A DNA stretch of 64,000 nucleotides, taken from positions 2,170,001 to 2,234,000 of the forward strand of contig NZ_CP034759.1 in assembly GCF_004295665.1 (NCBI RefSeq), written 5' to 3'. The number at the start of each line of letters is the position of its first letter. The first letter of the stretch is position 1. Below the pieces are notes generated by a model, which did not search any database, had not been told where the DNA came from, and was given only the letters and a program-made list of their open reading frames with translations. The position numbers and the translations under genes were made by a program. Below, piece after piece: positions 25,320 to 35,271 of the stretch. Source of the stretch: Litorilituus sediminis (GTDB lineage Bacteria > Pseudomonadota > Gammaproteobacteria > Enterobacterales > Alteromonadaceae).

Positions 25320-26720
25320 ATGATTACTGAACAAGTTTGGATAGTCGATGATGATAGCTCAATACGTTGGGTGCTAGAAAAAGCTTTTGCCAATGCCAAA
25401 ATAAGCACAGCTTCATTTGAAAGTGCTGATAATTTATTAATCGCATTAGATCACGGTCAGCCAGAAGTCATCATTTCTGATATTCGCATGCCAAATATGG
25501 ATGGCATGACCTTACTTGAGAAAATCAACAAACATAATAGTAACATTCCCGTTATTATAATGACCGCGCATTCAGACCTAGATAGTGCCGTTAACGCTTA
25601 CCAAGGTGGAGCCTTTGAATACTTACCTAAGCCATTCGATATTGACGATGCCGTTACTTTAACTAAACGGGCATTAACCCATGCTAGGGAGCAAAATGCT
25701 AAAAAGCAGCAGCAACAACACGCTCCTGTTACGGCAGGACTAATTGGCGAAGCTCCGGCAATGCAAGAGGTATTTCGCGCTATTGGCCGCTTATCACGCT
25801 CTAGCATTAGCGTACTAATCAATGGTGAATCTGGTACAGGTAAAGAATTAGTGGCCAATGCCCTGCATTCACATAGCCCAAGAAAAGATGCGCCTTTTAT
25901 CCCACTCAATATGGCCGCGATTCCAAAAGATTTAATAGAATCTGAATTATTTGGTCATGAAAAAGGTGCTTTTACTGGTGCCAATTCAATACGTCAAGGG
26001 CGATTCGAACAAGCGCACGGTGGTACCTTATTTTTAGATGAAATCGGCGATATGCCACTGGATATTCAAACCAGATTATTGCGTGTACTGGCCGATGGCC
26101 AATTTTATCGAGTAGGTGGTCACTCACCTGTGCAGGTAGATGTAAGAATTATTGCCGCTACACATCAAAACCTAGAAGAAGCGGTAAACCAAGGAGAGTT
26201 TCGAGAAGACTTGTTTCACCGCCTCAATGTAATACGTATCCATTTACCTAGTCTTCGCGAAAGAAAAGAAGATATTCCTCAGCTCAGCCTGCACTTTTTG
26301 AAGCAGGCCGCCGATGAACTTAGTGTTGAAGTGAAGAGCATAAGTAAAGCCGCCGAGAATTTCTTAAATAACTATACATGGCCTGGCAATGTTAGGCAGT
26401 TAGAAAATATCTGTCGATTTTTAACCGTCATGGCCAGTGGTCAAGAAATATTGCTAGAAGACTTACCTAGCGAACTAACCGACAAGCAAGCTGCCAGTAG
26501 CACGAGTAATCATTCTTGGCAGGCAGCACTGGTTACTTGGATGGATCAACAACTAGCGAAAGGCAGTAATGGTATTTTAGACCATGCTCAACCAGAGTTT
26601 GAAAAAATCATGCTTGAAAGAGCGCTATTACATACTCAAGGGCATAAACAAGAGGCAGCAAAGCGACTTGGCTGGGGACGAAATACCTTAACTAGAAAAT
26701 TAAAAGAGTTTGGTATTTAA
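25320..26720 (+). CDS. glnG: Nitrogen regulator NtrC (sigma-54 activator)
   Basis: This 466-residue enhancer-binding response regulator has a receiver with phosphoacceptor D54 (IISDIRMPNMDG). The AAA+ domain has Walker A GESGTGKE (169-176), the sigma-54 contact loop GAFTGA (216-221) and GTLFLDEIGD; the C-terminal Fis-type helix-turn-helix ends KRLGWGRNTLTRKLKEFGI. It is complete and normal in length. It would act at the sites before glnA and ntrB in this window. It ends 15 bases before the repeat remnant at 26735. Confidence 0.97.
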   Translation: MITEQVWIVDDDSSIRWVLEKAFANAKISTASFESADNLLIALDHGQPEVIISDIRMPNMDGMTLLEKINKHNSNIPVIIMTAHSDLDSAVNAYQGGAFEYLPKPFDIDDAVTLTKRALTHAREQNAKKQQQQHAPVTAGLIGEAPAMQEVFRAIGRLSRSSISVLINGESGTGKELVANALHSHSPRKDAPFIPLNMAAIPKDLIESELFGHEKGAFTGANSIRQGRFEQAHGGTLFLDEIGDMPLDIQTRLLRVLADGQFYRVGGHSPVQVDVRIIAATHQNLEEAVNQGEFREDLFHRLNVIRIHLPSLRERKEDIPQLSLHFLKQAADELSVEVKSISKAAENFLNNYTWPGNVRQLENICRFLTVMASGQEILLEDLPSELTDKQAASSTSNHSWQAALVTWMDQQLAKGSNGILDHAQPEFEKIMLERALLHTQGHKQEAAKRLGWGRNTLTRKLKEFGI

Positions 26721-26734
26721 GCGAATAGCAAATT

Positions 26735-26778
26735 ATACCAAGTTAATTAAGTATTTGCTCATTTAGCGAGAATTAAAA
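26735..26778. repeat. Dispersed palindromic repeat, partial copy 2
   Basis: ATACCAAGTTAATTAAGTAT, then TTAGCGAGAATTAAAA, repeats the first 44 bases of copy 1 with few changes and then breaks off at the terminator hairpin of the MerC-like gene. The other end of the element is missing. Confidence 0.75.
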
Positions 26779-26804
26779 AGCTAATAGGCTAGTGCCTATT
26801 AGCT
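26779..26804 (-). terminator. Terminator of the MerC-like gene, joined to repeat copy 2
   Basis: AGCTAATAGGC and GCCTATTAGCT are perfect 11-bp complements with a 4-base loop. Reading leftward a TTTTAATT tail follows, supplied by the conserved end block of the repeat. The hairpin overlaps the stop codon of the MerC-like gene. Confidence 0.8.
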
Positions 26805-27182
26805 CGGCTGACAAGCTTCTTCAGTACAAGCTTTACAAGAGTTGCATAACTTTAAATTGATAAAGTGCGCTGACACAATTAAACCTGCACCAGCAAAAAT
26901 AAAGAAAGGCTCAAGCTCTGCAGAGAAATCATGCTTGATCCAGTATACCGCCACACCTAAGTATAATAAATAAAACGGATATAGGCGCTTGTGATAACGC
27001 TTAAAGCCTGAAAATAAAGCAAAGGTTCCTAACACTGCTGTTAGCAACAAGAAGATATGCTCCCAAGTATGATCAGCTAAAAAGCTCAACCCTAGTAGTG
27101 GTAATACAGGCAACAAAATAGGCAACAATATGCAATGAAGAGCACATAAAGACGTCGCTGCTATTCCTAATCTATCTAACAT
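26799..27182 (-). CDS. MerC-family small membrane protein
   Basis: This is a 127-residue inner-membrane protein with four membrane segments. The N-terminal helix carries CALHC, the metal-binding cysteine pair of MerC-type mercury transporters, and the C-terminus is cysteine-rich (CNSCKACTEEAC). Many such chromosomal proteins have no linked mer operon, as here, and are thought to handle other metals. A zur gene is encoded at 12.5 kb and the upstream region resembles a Zur operator, so a zinc role is possible (inference). The metal is not shown by the sequence alone. Confidence 0.8.
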   Translation of the reverse strand: MLDRLGIAATSLCALHCILLPILLPVLPLLGLSFLADHTWEHIFLLLTAVLGTFALFSGFKRYHKRLYPFYLLYLGVAVYWIKHDFSAELEPFFIFAGAGLIVSAHFINLKLCNSCKACTEEACQPS

Positions 27183-27226
27183 TAGCTATCCAACTTGGCA
27201 GGGAAAAAACCACTGAATTCAAAAAA

Positions 27227-27261
27227 TGATATAGTATCACACTTGATATAATATAACATTA
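27227..27261. promoter_or_regulatory. Possible Zur operator upstream of the MerC-like gene
   Basis: AGTATCACACTT (27233-27244) and GATATAATATAACATT (27245-27260) stand next to each other. Each resembles half of the known E. coli znu Zur box (of the form GTTATAATATCACACTT / GATATTATAACATT, from memory). They lie 45-80 bases before the start. The match is imperfect and unproven. Confidence 0.4.
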
Positions 27262-27522
27262 GTTCAAAATAGTTTTTTTTCAAGGGAGTTGTGTTATCAA
27301 GATCATTATGGTCAAAGCCCTAAGAAGACCTAACTATCGAAAGAGAACTCTAAATCGTATGTTAATACCGACAAAGTGCTAAAATATAAGCTTTATTAGG
27401 ATTGTATAAAATATATTAACATCATTGGTTTGGCCTATAGAATACTGGCAAACATGAATTCATGTCTTTCGTATTCAGAAAAATGGAATTTATTTTATAC
27501 ATCAACTTTAAGGGATTATTCA

Positions 27523-28032
27523 ATGTTCGATTTCCACAGACCCCTCAGCAAAACTATTCTCATCTTCACTATAGTCATGCCACATAGCCTTCAAGCTGGA
27601 GAACCCGATCCATTAGAAAAAATCGAAATTAGAGGTAAGCGCTATCAACACCCAAACCCGAACCACCAAAGCTATAAAGGGTATTACACTGGCACTGGAA
27701 CAATTCCAACAAATCATAACAATGACGAGCCATCAAGCGGCGGAGGCTCAAAATCGACAGATAAGGATAAAAAAGACTGTGAACTAAAAGCCGATGCACA
27801 ATTAAAGATTTGCAATGCTACTCATCGAAGGAACTACCATGATACACTGGAATCAAAATGTAACTTTCAGGCCTCCTCAACTATAGGTGCTGATGGTATA
27901 GTTATTAAAGCATCGCTAACCATAGATGAGTATACCCAGTGCGTTAATTTAGCTGTAGCTAAGCGCGACAGAGATTTAGCGTACTGTGCTGTTGATAAAG
28001 CAATTACTTTATCAGAAGAATGTCACCAGTAA
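27523..28032 (+). CDS. Unknown exported cysteine-containing protein
   Basis: I do not recognise this protein of 169 residues. From the ATG at 27523 (TAAGGGA upstream) it has a signal peptide ending near LQA (residue 26). A short IEIRGKRYQHPNPN stretch follows, resembling the start of TonB-type plug sequences, then a low-complexity Ser/Gly linker (SSGGGSKS) and a helical domain with six cysteines (DCELK, ICNAT, KCNFQ, QCVNL, YCAVD, ECHQ) suited to three disulfides in the periplasm. A longer frame to 27430 has no ribosome site. The next gene starts 74 bases on in the same direction, so they may be a unit. The 340-base gap upstream of this start (27183-27522) holds only the possible Zur site. 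Confidence 0.65.
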   Translation: MFDFHRPLSKTILIFTIVMPHSLQAGEPDPLEKIEIRGKRYQHPNPNHQSYKGYYTGTGTIPTNHNNDEPSSGGGSKSTDKDKKDCELKADAQLKICNATHRRNYHDTLESKCNFQASSTIGADGIVIKASLTIDEYTQCVNLAVAKRDRDLAYCAVDKAITLSEECHQ

Positions 28033-28106
28033 TCAACTCTGCGATTTAAAAGCAATCAATAGAATAACTTTTGATCCATTTCCAAATGTAATGTGAAGGC
28101 AAACCA

Positions 28107-29138
28107 ATGAGTAAGAGATATCTTGTGCTAATGACAACATTATTTTTAGCCGCCATTTTTTACACCGCTGAATTTAATACCAATAGTGATGATATTGAAA
28201 TAGTAACAAATACGGTGGCTCAAAAACAAAGAGTTCCTAGCAATAATATCACAGAACAAAAAGCTGTTTTGCCTGATAATCTAACAGCTTCAACAACTGA
28301 TAATTCCAAAATACTACGCTTCCCCAAAATACCCTATGAAGGTGATTGGTGTATCAAAAGAATAGAATTAACAGAGCAGGATTATCAATTTGCCCAGCAG
28401 GAGTTAATTGAATGGGAGAATAGCAGAGGTAGAATGCTTTTCAGTAGTACAAATTTCGACGGAGAACATAACCAACATTACAACAGCAACTTTCTTGAAC
28501 CCTATAAAGAAATGGATAAAAATGAACTAGTAGAAAACGCTTTAAAAGATGATAGGTACGCTTTGATTTCTGCGATACAAAGAAAGGATATTGACTCTAA
28601 AACTAAAAAGTCGCTAGCAAATAAGTTGATGATTCTAGGCGATACTTCAACAGCTCTTCTATATCTTTACAGTATCAAAACATTTGAGGCTAGTTATGAG
28701 TACCGACAAAACAAATTAGTTACTTCAGATGTCAAAAGACTTGTGAAAGACGCATTGACCTATATATTTTACGGCATCAGTAGGTACGATACTGATACTT
28801 TATCCAGCTATTTATATGACCTGAGAGATGATGAAACATTGAAAACAGCACTACACCCCAAAAATATTCTCACCCCTCAGGATTTTGATGATATCAAAAA
28901 AAATGTGCAATCATTATCTGCGTATATAGATGAACAACGTAGCCAAAATAATTTAATGCCTATTAATCAGTTAGACATTCCCAAAATTGCTAATCATGAC
29001 TTTCAAGAAAATTTAGCGATTCTCTATTTAGAGCATGGTGATAATTTGGATAGCTTACAAGCTATTAATTCAGAGCATGGCCCAAACATCAAAAGAACTG
29101 ATTGTGTAGCTAAATATGCTAAACTGTATGGAAACTAG
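28107..29138 (+). CDS. Unknown membrane-anchored exported protein
   Basis: This 343-residue protein is not recognised. An N-terminal membrane anchor or signal (RYLVLMTTLFLAAIFYTAEF) is followed by a Thr/Asn-rich linker. A helical domain begins IPYEGDWCIKRIELTEQDYQFAQQELIEW and continues as stacked helices with an SLANKLMILGDTSTALLYLYSI block resembling tetratrico- or Sel1-like repeats. Two cysteines (WCIK and DCVAK) bracket the domain and may pair. AATGTGAAGGCAAACCA precedes the ATG. It follows the other unknown exported gene and may act with it. Confidence 0.65.
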   Translation: MSKRYLVLMTTLFLAAIFYTAEFNTNSDDIEIVTNTVAQKQRVPSNNITEQKAVLPDNLTASTTDNSKILRFPKIPYEGDWCIKRIELTEQDYQFAQQELIEWENSRGRMLFSSTNFDGEHNQHYNSNFLEPYKEMDKNELVENALKDDRYALISAIQRKDIDSKTKKSLANKLMILGDTSTALLYLYSIKTFEASYEYRQNKLVTSDVKRLVKDALTYIFYGISRYDTDTLSSYLYDLRDDETLKTALHPKNILTPQDFDDIKKNVQSLSAYIDEQRSQNNLMPINQLDIPKIANHDFQENLAILYLEHGDNLDSLQAINSEHGPNIKRTDCVAKYAKLYGN

Positions 29139-29207
29139 CCCCATACTAATACGCGCATATTAAAAGCATTTGCTTAACTATAAATGGGCTACAACGCTTA
29201 AGGTGGT

Positions 29208-29249
29208 ATAGAAAATGTTCCATTCTACATAGAGTTAAACATTTTCTAT
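29208..29249. repeat. 11-bp perfect inverted repeat between convergent genes
   Basis: ATAGAAAATGT (29208-29218) and ACATTTTCTAT (29239-29249) pair around a 20-base loop between the unknown gene and epmA, which converge. It may serve as a weak terminator in both directions. Confidence 0.5.
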
Positions 29250-29262
29250 ATCGTATTTCACA

Positions 29263-30237
29263 TTAAGCTCGCTCTATAGAAAAGCATTGCACCTCAGAAA
29301 TTGCTTTACTACAGAGTGACAACATCACCAATCTATCAATGCCTAATGCCACCCCCGAACATTCAGGCAATCCTGCAGACAAAGCATTAATAAAATGTTG
29401 ATCGATATTTTTTTGCGGCTTCCCAATGATATCGCGCAGCTTATTATCTTGATTAAATCGACTTATTTGCTGTGTTGCATCAGTTAGTTCATGAAAGCCA
29501 TTAGCCAACTCTATCCCTTTAAAATAACATTCAAAACGCTGCGCCACGCGGGCATCGTCAGGGCATATTTTAGCTAATGATGCTTGACTAGCAGGGAAGT
29601 TATAGACAAAGCACGGTTGCTGTTGCCCTATTTTATCTTCAATAAGCTCGCTAAATGTAAACTGTAATAAGGTATCAATATCCTCTTGAGCTAGCCAATC
29701 ACTCATCTTATCGTGGCGCTTGATGACGGCTATTAATTCTTCTTTAGTGGCCGTTAAGGGATCTATAGCTAACTCTGTTAGGAATAATTGCTGATAAGTA
29801 TATTGTTTAGGCTTTTCACAACCAAGAATGCTCATGAGTAGCGCAGCTACCTCATCCATTAAGGCAAAGTGATCAAAGCCCAGCCTGTACCATTCCAACA
29901 TAGTAAATTCAGGGTTATGAAAGCTGCCACTTGCTTCATGTCGAAATGCTTTTGCTATTTGATAGATACAGCCATAACCAGAGGCTAGTAGACGCTTCAT
30001 ATGAAACTCTGGTGAGGTTTGTAAATACAATATATCTGCATCCTGCTCAGCGCTCTGATGTAAAAAGCTATAGCGACACTCAAAGGCATCTAAATGCACA
30101 TCTGTTACTGTCCCAACAGACAAAACCGGTGTTTCAACCTCAATAACATGTCTATCGGCAAAAAACTGACGGATCTGTTGCAATATCTGTGCTCTTTTCT
30201 GGGCATTTTGCCAAGACATGCTTGCTTGCCAACTCAT
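29263..30237 (-). CDS. epmA: EF-P beta-lysine ligase EpmA
   Basis: This 324-residue enzyme resembles class II lysyl-tRNA synthetase but attaches (R)-beta-lysine to a lysine of elongation factor P. Class II blocks are visible: VIEVETPVLSVGTVTDVHLDAF, LYLQTSPEFHMKRLLASGYGCIYQIAKAFRHEA (motif 2), and PECSGVALGIDRLVML (motif 3). The tRNA anticodon-binding N-terminal domain is absent, which separates it from LysS. The N-terminus contains MSWQ twice, so the true start may be six residues later. It begins 35 bases after the tuf terminator. Confidence 0.95.
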   Translation of the reverse strand: MSWQASMSWQNAQKRAQILQQIRQFFADRHVIEVETPVLSVGTVTDVHLDAFECRYSFLHQSAEQDADILYLQTSPEFHMKRLLASGYGCIYQIAKAFRHEASGSFHNPEFTMLEWYRLGFDHFALMDEVAALLMSILGCEKPKQYTYQQLFLTELAIDPLTATKEELIAVIKRHDKMSDWLAQEDIDTLLQFTFSELIEDKIGQQQPCFVYNFPASQASLAKICPDDARVAQRFECYFKGIELANGFHELTDATQQISRFNQDNKLRDIIGKPQKNIDQHFINALSAGLPECSGVALGIDRLVMLSLCSKAISEVQCFSIERA

Positions 30238-30272
30238 ATCATCACCATTAGATTTAACGCTTCTATCAAAAC

Positions 30273-30298
30273 AAAAAAGGCCGCTTACGCGACCTTTT
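30273..30298 (-). terminator. Terminator of the str operon (tufA end)
   Basis: AAAAGG-T-CGC-GTAA-GCG-G-CCTTTT on the minus strand with further T. The same hairpin stands downstream of tufB (47845-47870). Confidence 0.85.
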
Positions 30299-30300
30299 AA

Positions 30301-30415
30301 ATACTTTCTTAGTTTTAATTTGATTGATAACTGATGCTTTAGTTAGGCGTAGGCACGGAGTTAACGCAAGTCAATGAGTACCTACAACAAAGGCTAAAGC
30401 GAAGTTAACTTCAAA
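30301..30415 (-). other. Structured 3' untranslated region of tufA
   Basis: There are 115 bases between the tufA stop and the terminator. They hold the palindrome GAAGTTAACTTC (30401-30412), an outer pair GCTTTAG/CTAAAGC (30336-30342 and 30394-30400) and an inner pair GTAGG/CCTAC (30349-30353 and 30381-30385). tufB has only about 24 bases here, so this piece is peculiar to tufA. Confidence 0.5.
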
Positions 30416-31600
30416 TTAGTCTAAGATTGAAGATACAACACCAGCACCTACAGTACGACCACCTTCACGAATCGCGAAGCGTAAACCTTCGTCCATCGCT
30501 ACTGGGTTGATTAGCTCAACAACAAACTTAAGGTTGTCGCCTGGCATTACCATTTCTACACCTTCAGGTAACTCTACAGAACCTGTGATGTCAGTTGTAC
30601 GGAAGTAGAACTGTGGACGGTAACCTTTGAAGAATGGTGTATGACGACCACCTTCATCTTTTGAAAGTACGTATACTTCTGATTCGAACTTAGTGTGTGG
30701 CGTGATTGAACCAGGAGCCGCTAATACTTGACCACGTTCAACGTCTTCACGCTTAAGACCACGTAAAAGAATACCACAGTTCTCACCAGCACGACCTTCG
30801 TCAAGAAGCTTACGGAACATTTCTACACCAGTACAAGTAGACTTTTGCGTCTCACGGATACCAACGATTTCTACTTCATCACCTACTGTGATGATACCAC
30901 GCTCTACACGACCTGTTACAACAGTACCACGACCTGAGATTGAGAAAACGTCTTCGATAGGCATGATGAATGCACCGTCGATTGCACGCTCTGGCTCTGG
31001 AATATAAGTATCTAATGCATCAGCAAGTTCTAATACTTTCTCTTCCCACTTAGCTTCACCGTTAAGTGCACCTAAAGCAGAACCTTGAATTACTGGTAAG
31101 TCATCACCTGGGAATTCGTATTCAGAAAGAAGTTCACGAACTTCCATTTCTACTAATTCTAATAATTCTTCGTCGTCAACCATGTCACATTTGTTCATGA
31201 AAACGATGATGAAAGGTACACCAACCTGACGAGATAATAAGATGTGCTCACGTGTTTGTGGCATTGGACCATCTGTAGCTGCTACTACTAAGATAGCGCC
31301 GTCCATTTGTGCAGCACCAGTAATCATGTTTTTGATGTAATCGGCGTGACCTGGACAGTCTACGTGTGCGTAGTGACGAGTTGCTGTATCGTATTCGATG
31401 TGAGAAGTATTGATTGTAATACCACGCTCACGCTCTTCTGGAGCATTATCGATTTGTGCGAAATCTTTTACTTCACCACCGTGAGTCTTCGTTAATACCG
31501 CAGAGATAGCAGCTGTTAACGTAGTTTTACCGTGGTCAACGTGTCCGATTGTACCAACGTTTACATGCGGTTTCGAACGTTCAAATTTTTCTTTAGCCAT
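30416..31600 (-). CDS. tufA: Elongation factor Tu (str operon copy)
   Basis: This 394-residue GTPase brings aminoacyl-tRNA to the ribosome. G1 is [10 protein letters not shown]3 is DCPGHADY and G4 is NKCD; all are intact. It starts at the ATG at 31600 ([14 protein letters not shown]); 17 further residues are open upstream but are not part of EF-Tu. It is the last gene of rpsL-rpsG-fusA-tufA. It differs from the tufB product at four residues only: threonine for aspartate in TATRHYAH, alanine/glutamate swaps in GEAKWEEK, and aspartate for glutamate in LADAL. Confidence 0.98.
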   Translation of the reverse strand: MAKEKFERSKPHVNVGTIGHVDHGKTTLTAAISAVLTKTHGGEVKDFAQIDNAPEERERGITINTSHIEYDTATRHYAHVDCPGHADYIKNMITGAAQMDGAILVVAATDGPMPQTREHILLSRQVGVPFIIVFMNKCDMVDDEELLELVEMEVRELLSEYEFPGDDLPVIQGSALGALNGEAKWEEKVLELADALDTYIPEPERAIDGAFIMPIEDVFSISGRGTVVTGRVERGIITVGDEVEIVGIRETQKSTCTGVEMFRKLLDEGRAGENCGILLRGLKREDVERGQVLAAPGSITPHTKFESEVYVLSKDEGGRHTPFFKGYRPQFYFRTTDITGSVELPEGVEMVMPGDNLKFVVELINPVAMDEGLRFAIREGGRTVGAGVVSSILD

Positions 31601-31697
31601 TTTAGTTACCTTAAAGTTTAATGAACTATATAAATTAAAAGGCGCAGTCAAAATGACCTTGCCAACTATAAATAAAATATTCTAGTTTATAGCAACT

Positions 31698-33797
31698 CTA
31701 GCGAGTTTCCATAATCTTTTCTGCTACCATTTTTGGTGCTTCATTATACTGCTGAAACTCCATAGAGTAAGATGCACGGCCTTGTGTAGCACTACGCAAG
31801 TCGGTAGCATAACCAAACATTTCTGCTAGAGGTACCAATGCATTTACAATCTTAAGTCCTGCTGGACCTTCTTCCATCCCGTCAATCATACCGCGACGAC
31901 GGTTTAAGTCACCAACAACATCACCCATATTTTCTTCAGGGGTTGTTACTTCAACTTTCATCATTGGCTCTAATAATACCGGCGATGCTTCTTGCACACC
32001 TTTTTTAAAGCCCATTGATGCAGCAACTTTAAATGCCATTTCATTCGAATCGACATCATGGAATGAGCCATCATAAAGGGTGACTTTAATATCAAGTAAT
32101 GGGTAACCAGCGATTACACCGGCATCCATTTGCTCAACACAGCCCTTTTCAACGGCAGGAATATATTCTTTTGGAACAACACCGCCAACAATTTCATTGA
32201 CGAATTCAAAGCCTTCGCCTTCAGGCAATGGTTCAATTTTAAGCCAAACATGACCAAACTGGCCGCGTCCACCTGATTGACGAACAAACTTACCTTCTGC
32301 TTCAACGCTTGAGCGAATTGTTTCACGATAAGCAACTTGTGGCTTACCAACATTACATTCAACGCTAAATTCGCGCTTCATACGCTCAACAAGGATATCT
32401 AAGTGTAGCTCACCCATACCAGAGATAATCGTTTGCCCAGACTCTTCATCGGTTGTTACTCTAAACGATGGATCTTCTGCCGCTAGTTTACCTAAGGCGA
32501 TACCCATTTTTTCTTGCGCAGCAAGTGTAATCGGTTCAACAGCAACTGAAATTACCGGCTCAGGGAATTCCATACGCTCTAAGGTAATTACATGGTTAGC
32601 ATCACAAAGGGTATCACCTGTGGTGACTTCTTTTAAGCCAATTGCCGCAGCGATGTCACCTGCGCGAACTTCTTTAATTTCTTGTCTGTCATTGGCGTGC
32701 ATTTGCACGATACGACCAAAGCGCTCTTTCTTACCTTTTACAGGGTTATAAACACTGTCGCCCGTTTGTACAACACCTGAATATACACGGAAGAAGGTTA
32801 AGGTACCAACAAACGGGTCTGTGGCAATTTTAAATGCCAGGGCGGCAAATGGTTCGTTGTCGTCAGCTGGACGTATACCTACGGTTTCGTCTTTATCGTC
32901 ATTAATACCTGTAATGGCCGCTACTTCGGTAGGTGAAGGCATGTATTCAATAACAGCATCTAAAACTGCTTGTACACCCTTATTTTTGAAAGCACTACCA
33001 CAGCTACATAAAATGATTTCATTGGCTAAAGTACGAGCACGTAAACCCGCTTTAATTTCTTCTTCAGATAAGTCACCTTCTTCAAGGTATTTTTCCATTA
33101 ACTCATCATTTGCTTCAGCTGCCTCAGAAATTAGGTTATCACGCCATTCTTCAGCAAGATCTTGCATATCAGCTGGAATCTCTTCATAGGTAAAGGTCAT
33201 ACCTTGATCTTCTTCATTCCAGTTGATGGCTTTCATCTTAACTAAATCAACGACGCCTTTAAATTCATCTTCTGCGCCAATGGCTAAGTGCATAGGTACA
33301 GCATTAGCACCTAATCTGTCTTTCATTTGCTCAACAACAGCTAAGAAATTAGCACCGGTTCTATCCATTTTGTTTACAAAAACCATACGCGGTACAGAGT
33401 ACTTTTCCATCTGACGCCATACAGTTTCGGTTTGTGGTTGTACACCAGAAGAACCACAAAGAACAAGCACTGCACCATCAAGTACACGTAATGAACGCTC
33501 AACTTCAATGGTAAAGTCAACGTGACCTGGGGTGTCGATAATATTGATACGGTGATCTTCAAACTGACCTTGCATGCCTTTCCAGAAACAAGTCGTGGCA
33601 GCAGAGGTAATAGTAATACCGCGCTCTTGCTCTTGCTCCATCCAGTCCATGGTCGCTGCACCATCGTGCACTTCACCTATTTTGTGGGATAAACCTGTAT
33701 AAAATAAAACACGCTCTGTGGTAGTTGTTTTACCTGCATCTACGTGGGCACAAATGCCTATGTTACGGTAGCGCTCAATAGGGGTGACTCGAGCCAA
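31698..33797 (-). CDS. fusA: Elongation factor G
   Basis: This 699-residue translocation GTPase of the ribosome is complete, with G1 [10 protein letters not shown]3 DTPGHVDF, G4 NKMDR and the domain IV/V end [20 protein letters not shown]. The length is close to E. coli EF-G (704). It follows rpsG after an unusually long, structured 246-base spacer and precedes tufA by 97 bases. AAGAGGA precedes the ATG at good distance. Confidence 0.98.
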   Translation of the reverse strand: MARVTPIERYRNIGICAHVDAGKTTTTERVLFYTGLSHKIGEVHDGAATMDWMEQEQERGITITSAATTCFWKGMQGQFEDHRINIIDTPGHVDFTIEVERSLRVLDGAVLVLCGSSGVQPQTETVWRQMEKYSVPRMVFVNKMDRTGANFLAVVEQMKDRLGANAVPMHLAIGAEDEFKGVVDLVKMKAINWNEEDQGMTFTYEEIPADMQDLAEEWRDNLISEAAEANDELMEKYLEEGDLSEEEIKAGLRARTLANEIILCSCGSAFKNKGVQAVLDAVIEYMPSPTEVAAITGINDDKDETVGIRPADDNEPFAALAFKIATDPFVGTLTFFRVYSGVVQTGDSVYNPVKGKKERFGRIVQMHANDRQEIKEVRAGDIAAAIGLKEVTTGDTLCDANHVITLERMEFPEPVISVAVEPITLAAQEKMGIALGKLAAEDPSFRVTTDEESGQTIISGMGELHLDILVERMKREFSVECNVGKPQVAYRETIRSSVEAEGKFVRQSGGRGQFGHVWLKIEPLPEGEGFEFVNEIVGGVVPKEYIPAVEKGCVEQMDAGVIAGYPLLDIKVTLYDGSFHDVDSNEMAFKVAASMGFKKGVQEASPVLLEPMMKVEVTTPEENMGDVVGDLNRRRGMIDGMEEGPAGLKIVNALVPLAEMFGYATDLRSATQGRASYSMEFQQYNEAPKMVAEKIMETR

Positions 33798-33903
33798 AAT
33801 GTTATCCTCTTACTAAATTCTATGTAACTAATACTTAGTTAACTTGAGTAAATTAGCTAACATCTTACACTGACATTATGAAAATTTAATTAAATTAACT
33901 AGT

Positions 33904-33983
33904 TACTCATTCTATGCTTGGCACTTAAAAAGTACCTGTCCGTAAAATGAGTATGGCTAGCAAGAGAAACTCTTACTAGCCAT
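33904..33983 (-). promoter_or_regulatory. Structured spacer between rpsG and fusA
   Basis: TACTCATT (33904-33911) pairs with AATGAGTA (33946-33953). ATGGCTAG (33953-33960) plus AAGAG pairs with CTCTT plus CTAGCCAT (33970-33983) around a 3-base loop, a 13-bp stem with one mismatch. GGCAC upstream and GTGCC downstream could form an outer pair. No T-run follows, so it is not a plain terminator; it may be a processing or regulatory structure inside the str mRNA. Confidence 0.5.
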
Positions 33984-34043
33984 GTGCCTACTTGCTGAGC
34001 TATGCCCATTCGGCAGGCAGAACATTCATTCAATACTGATGGA

Positions 34044-34535
<492 letters not shown>

Positions 34536-34591
34536 TCAGGGATTACCCAAAATTGTTAATTTGTTAATTTGGCCTTACTTCACGGAAACCG

Positions 34592-34978
<387 letters not shown>

Positions 34979-35103
34979 TTAGTTAAATTTGCATAAATCT
35001 CAATCAATGGGAAAGATTTATGCGCTCGTAATGTGTAATCAATGTGGCTTTAACACCACAACCTTAAATCATGTATAGCATGCACAAAATATAAGGTCGC
35101 GAA

Positions 35104-35132
35104 ATTCTATAGGTCAATCATTGAGCTGTCAA
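35104..35132 (-). promoter_or_regulatory. Near-consensus promoter of the str operon
   Basis: On the minus strand TTGACA (35132-35127) and TAGAAT (35109-35104) are 17 bases apart, followed by TTCGCG, a GC-rich discriminator typical of stringently controlled genes. It lies about 140 bases before rpsL in the 305-base gap between rpoC and rpsL, which otherwise holds only the rpoC terminator. Confidence 0.8.
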
Positions 35133-35211
35133 GTATTTGATCGTTTCTTAGCCCTTTTGTTTTCTCCGCTTGCGATCAATCGATCCTTCTCTTTTCTAGG
35201 CTAAAAAAACA

Positions 35212-35242
35212 AAAAAGCCGTATCAAAATGATACGGCTTTTT
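35212..35242 (-). terminator. Terminator of the rpoBC operon
   Basis: GCCGTATCA and TGATACGGC flank a short loop, with a long T-run on the minus strand after the hairpin (TTTTTTGTTTTTTT), 30 bases after the rpoC stop. Confidence 0.9.
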
Positions 35243-35271
35243 AACAAGTCTTTAAGCTTAGCTAATTCAGC

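Noticed and set aside
30094..30300. Plus-strand frames over epmA and the tuf terminator
   Set aside because: Antisense to epmA, low-complexity translation and no ribosome site.
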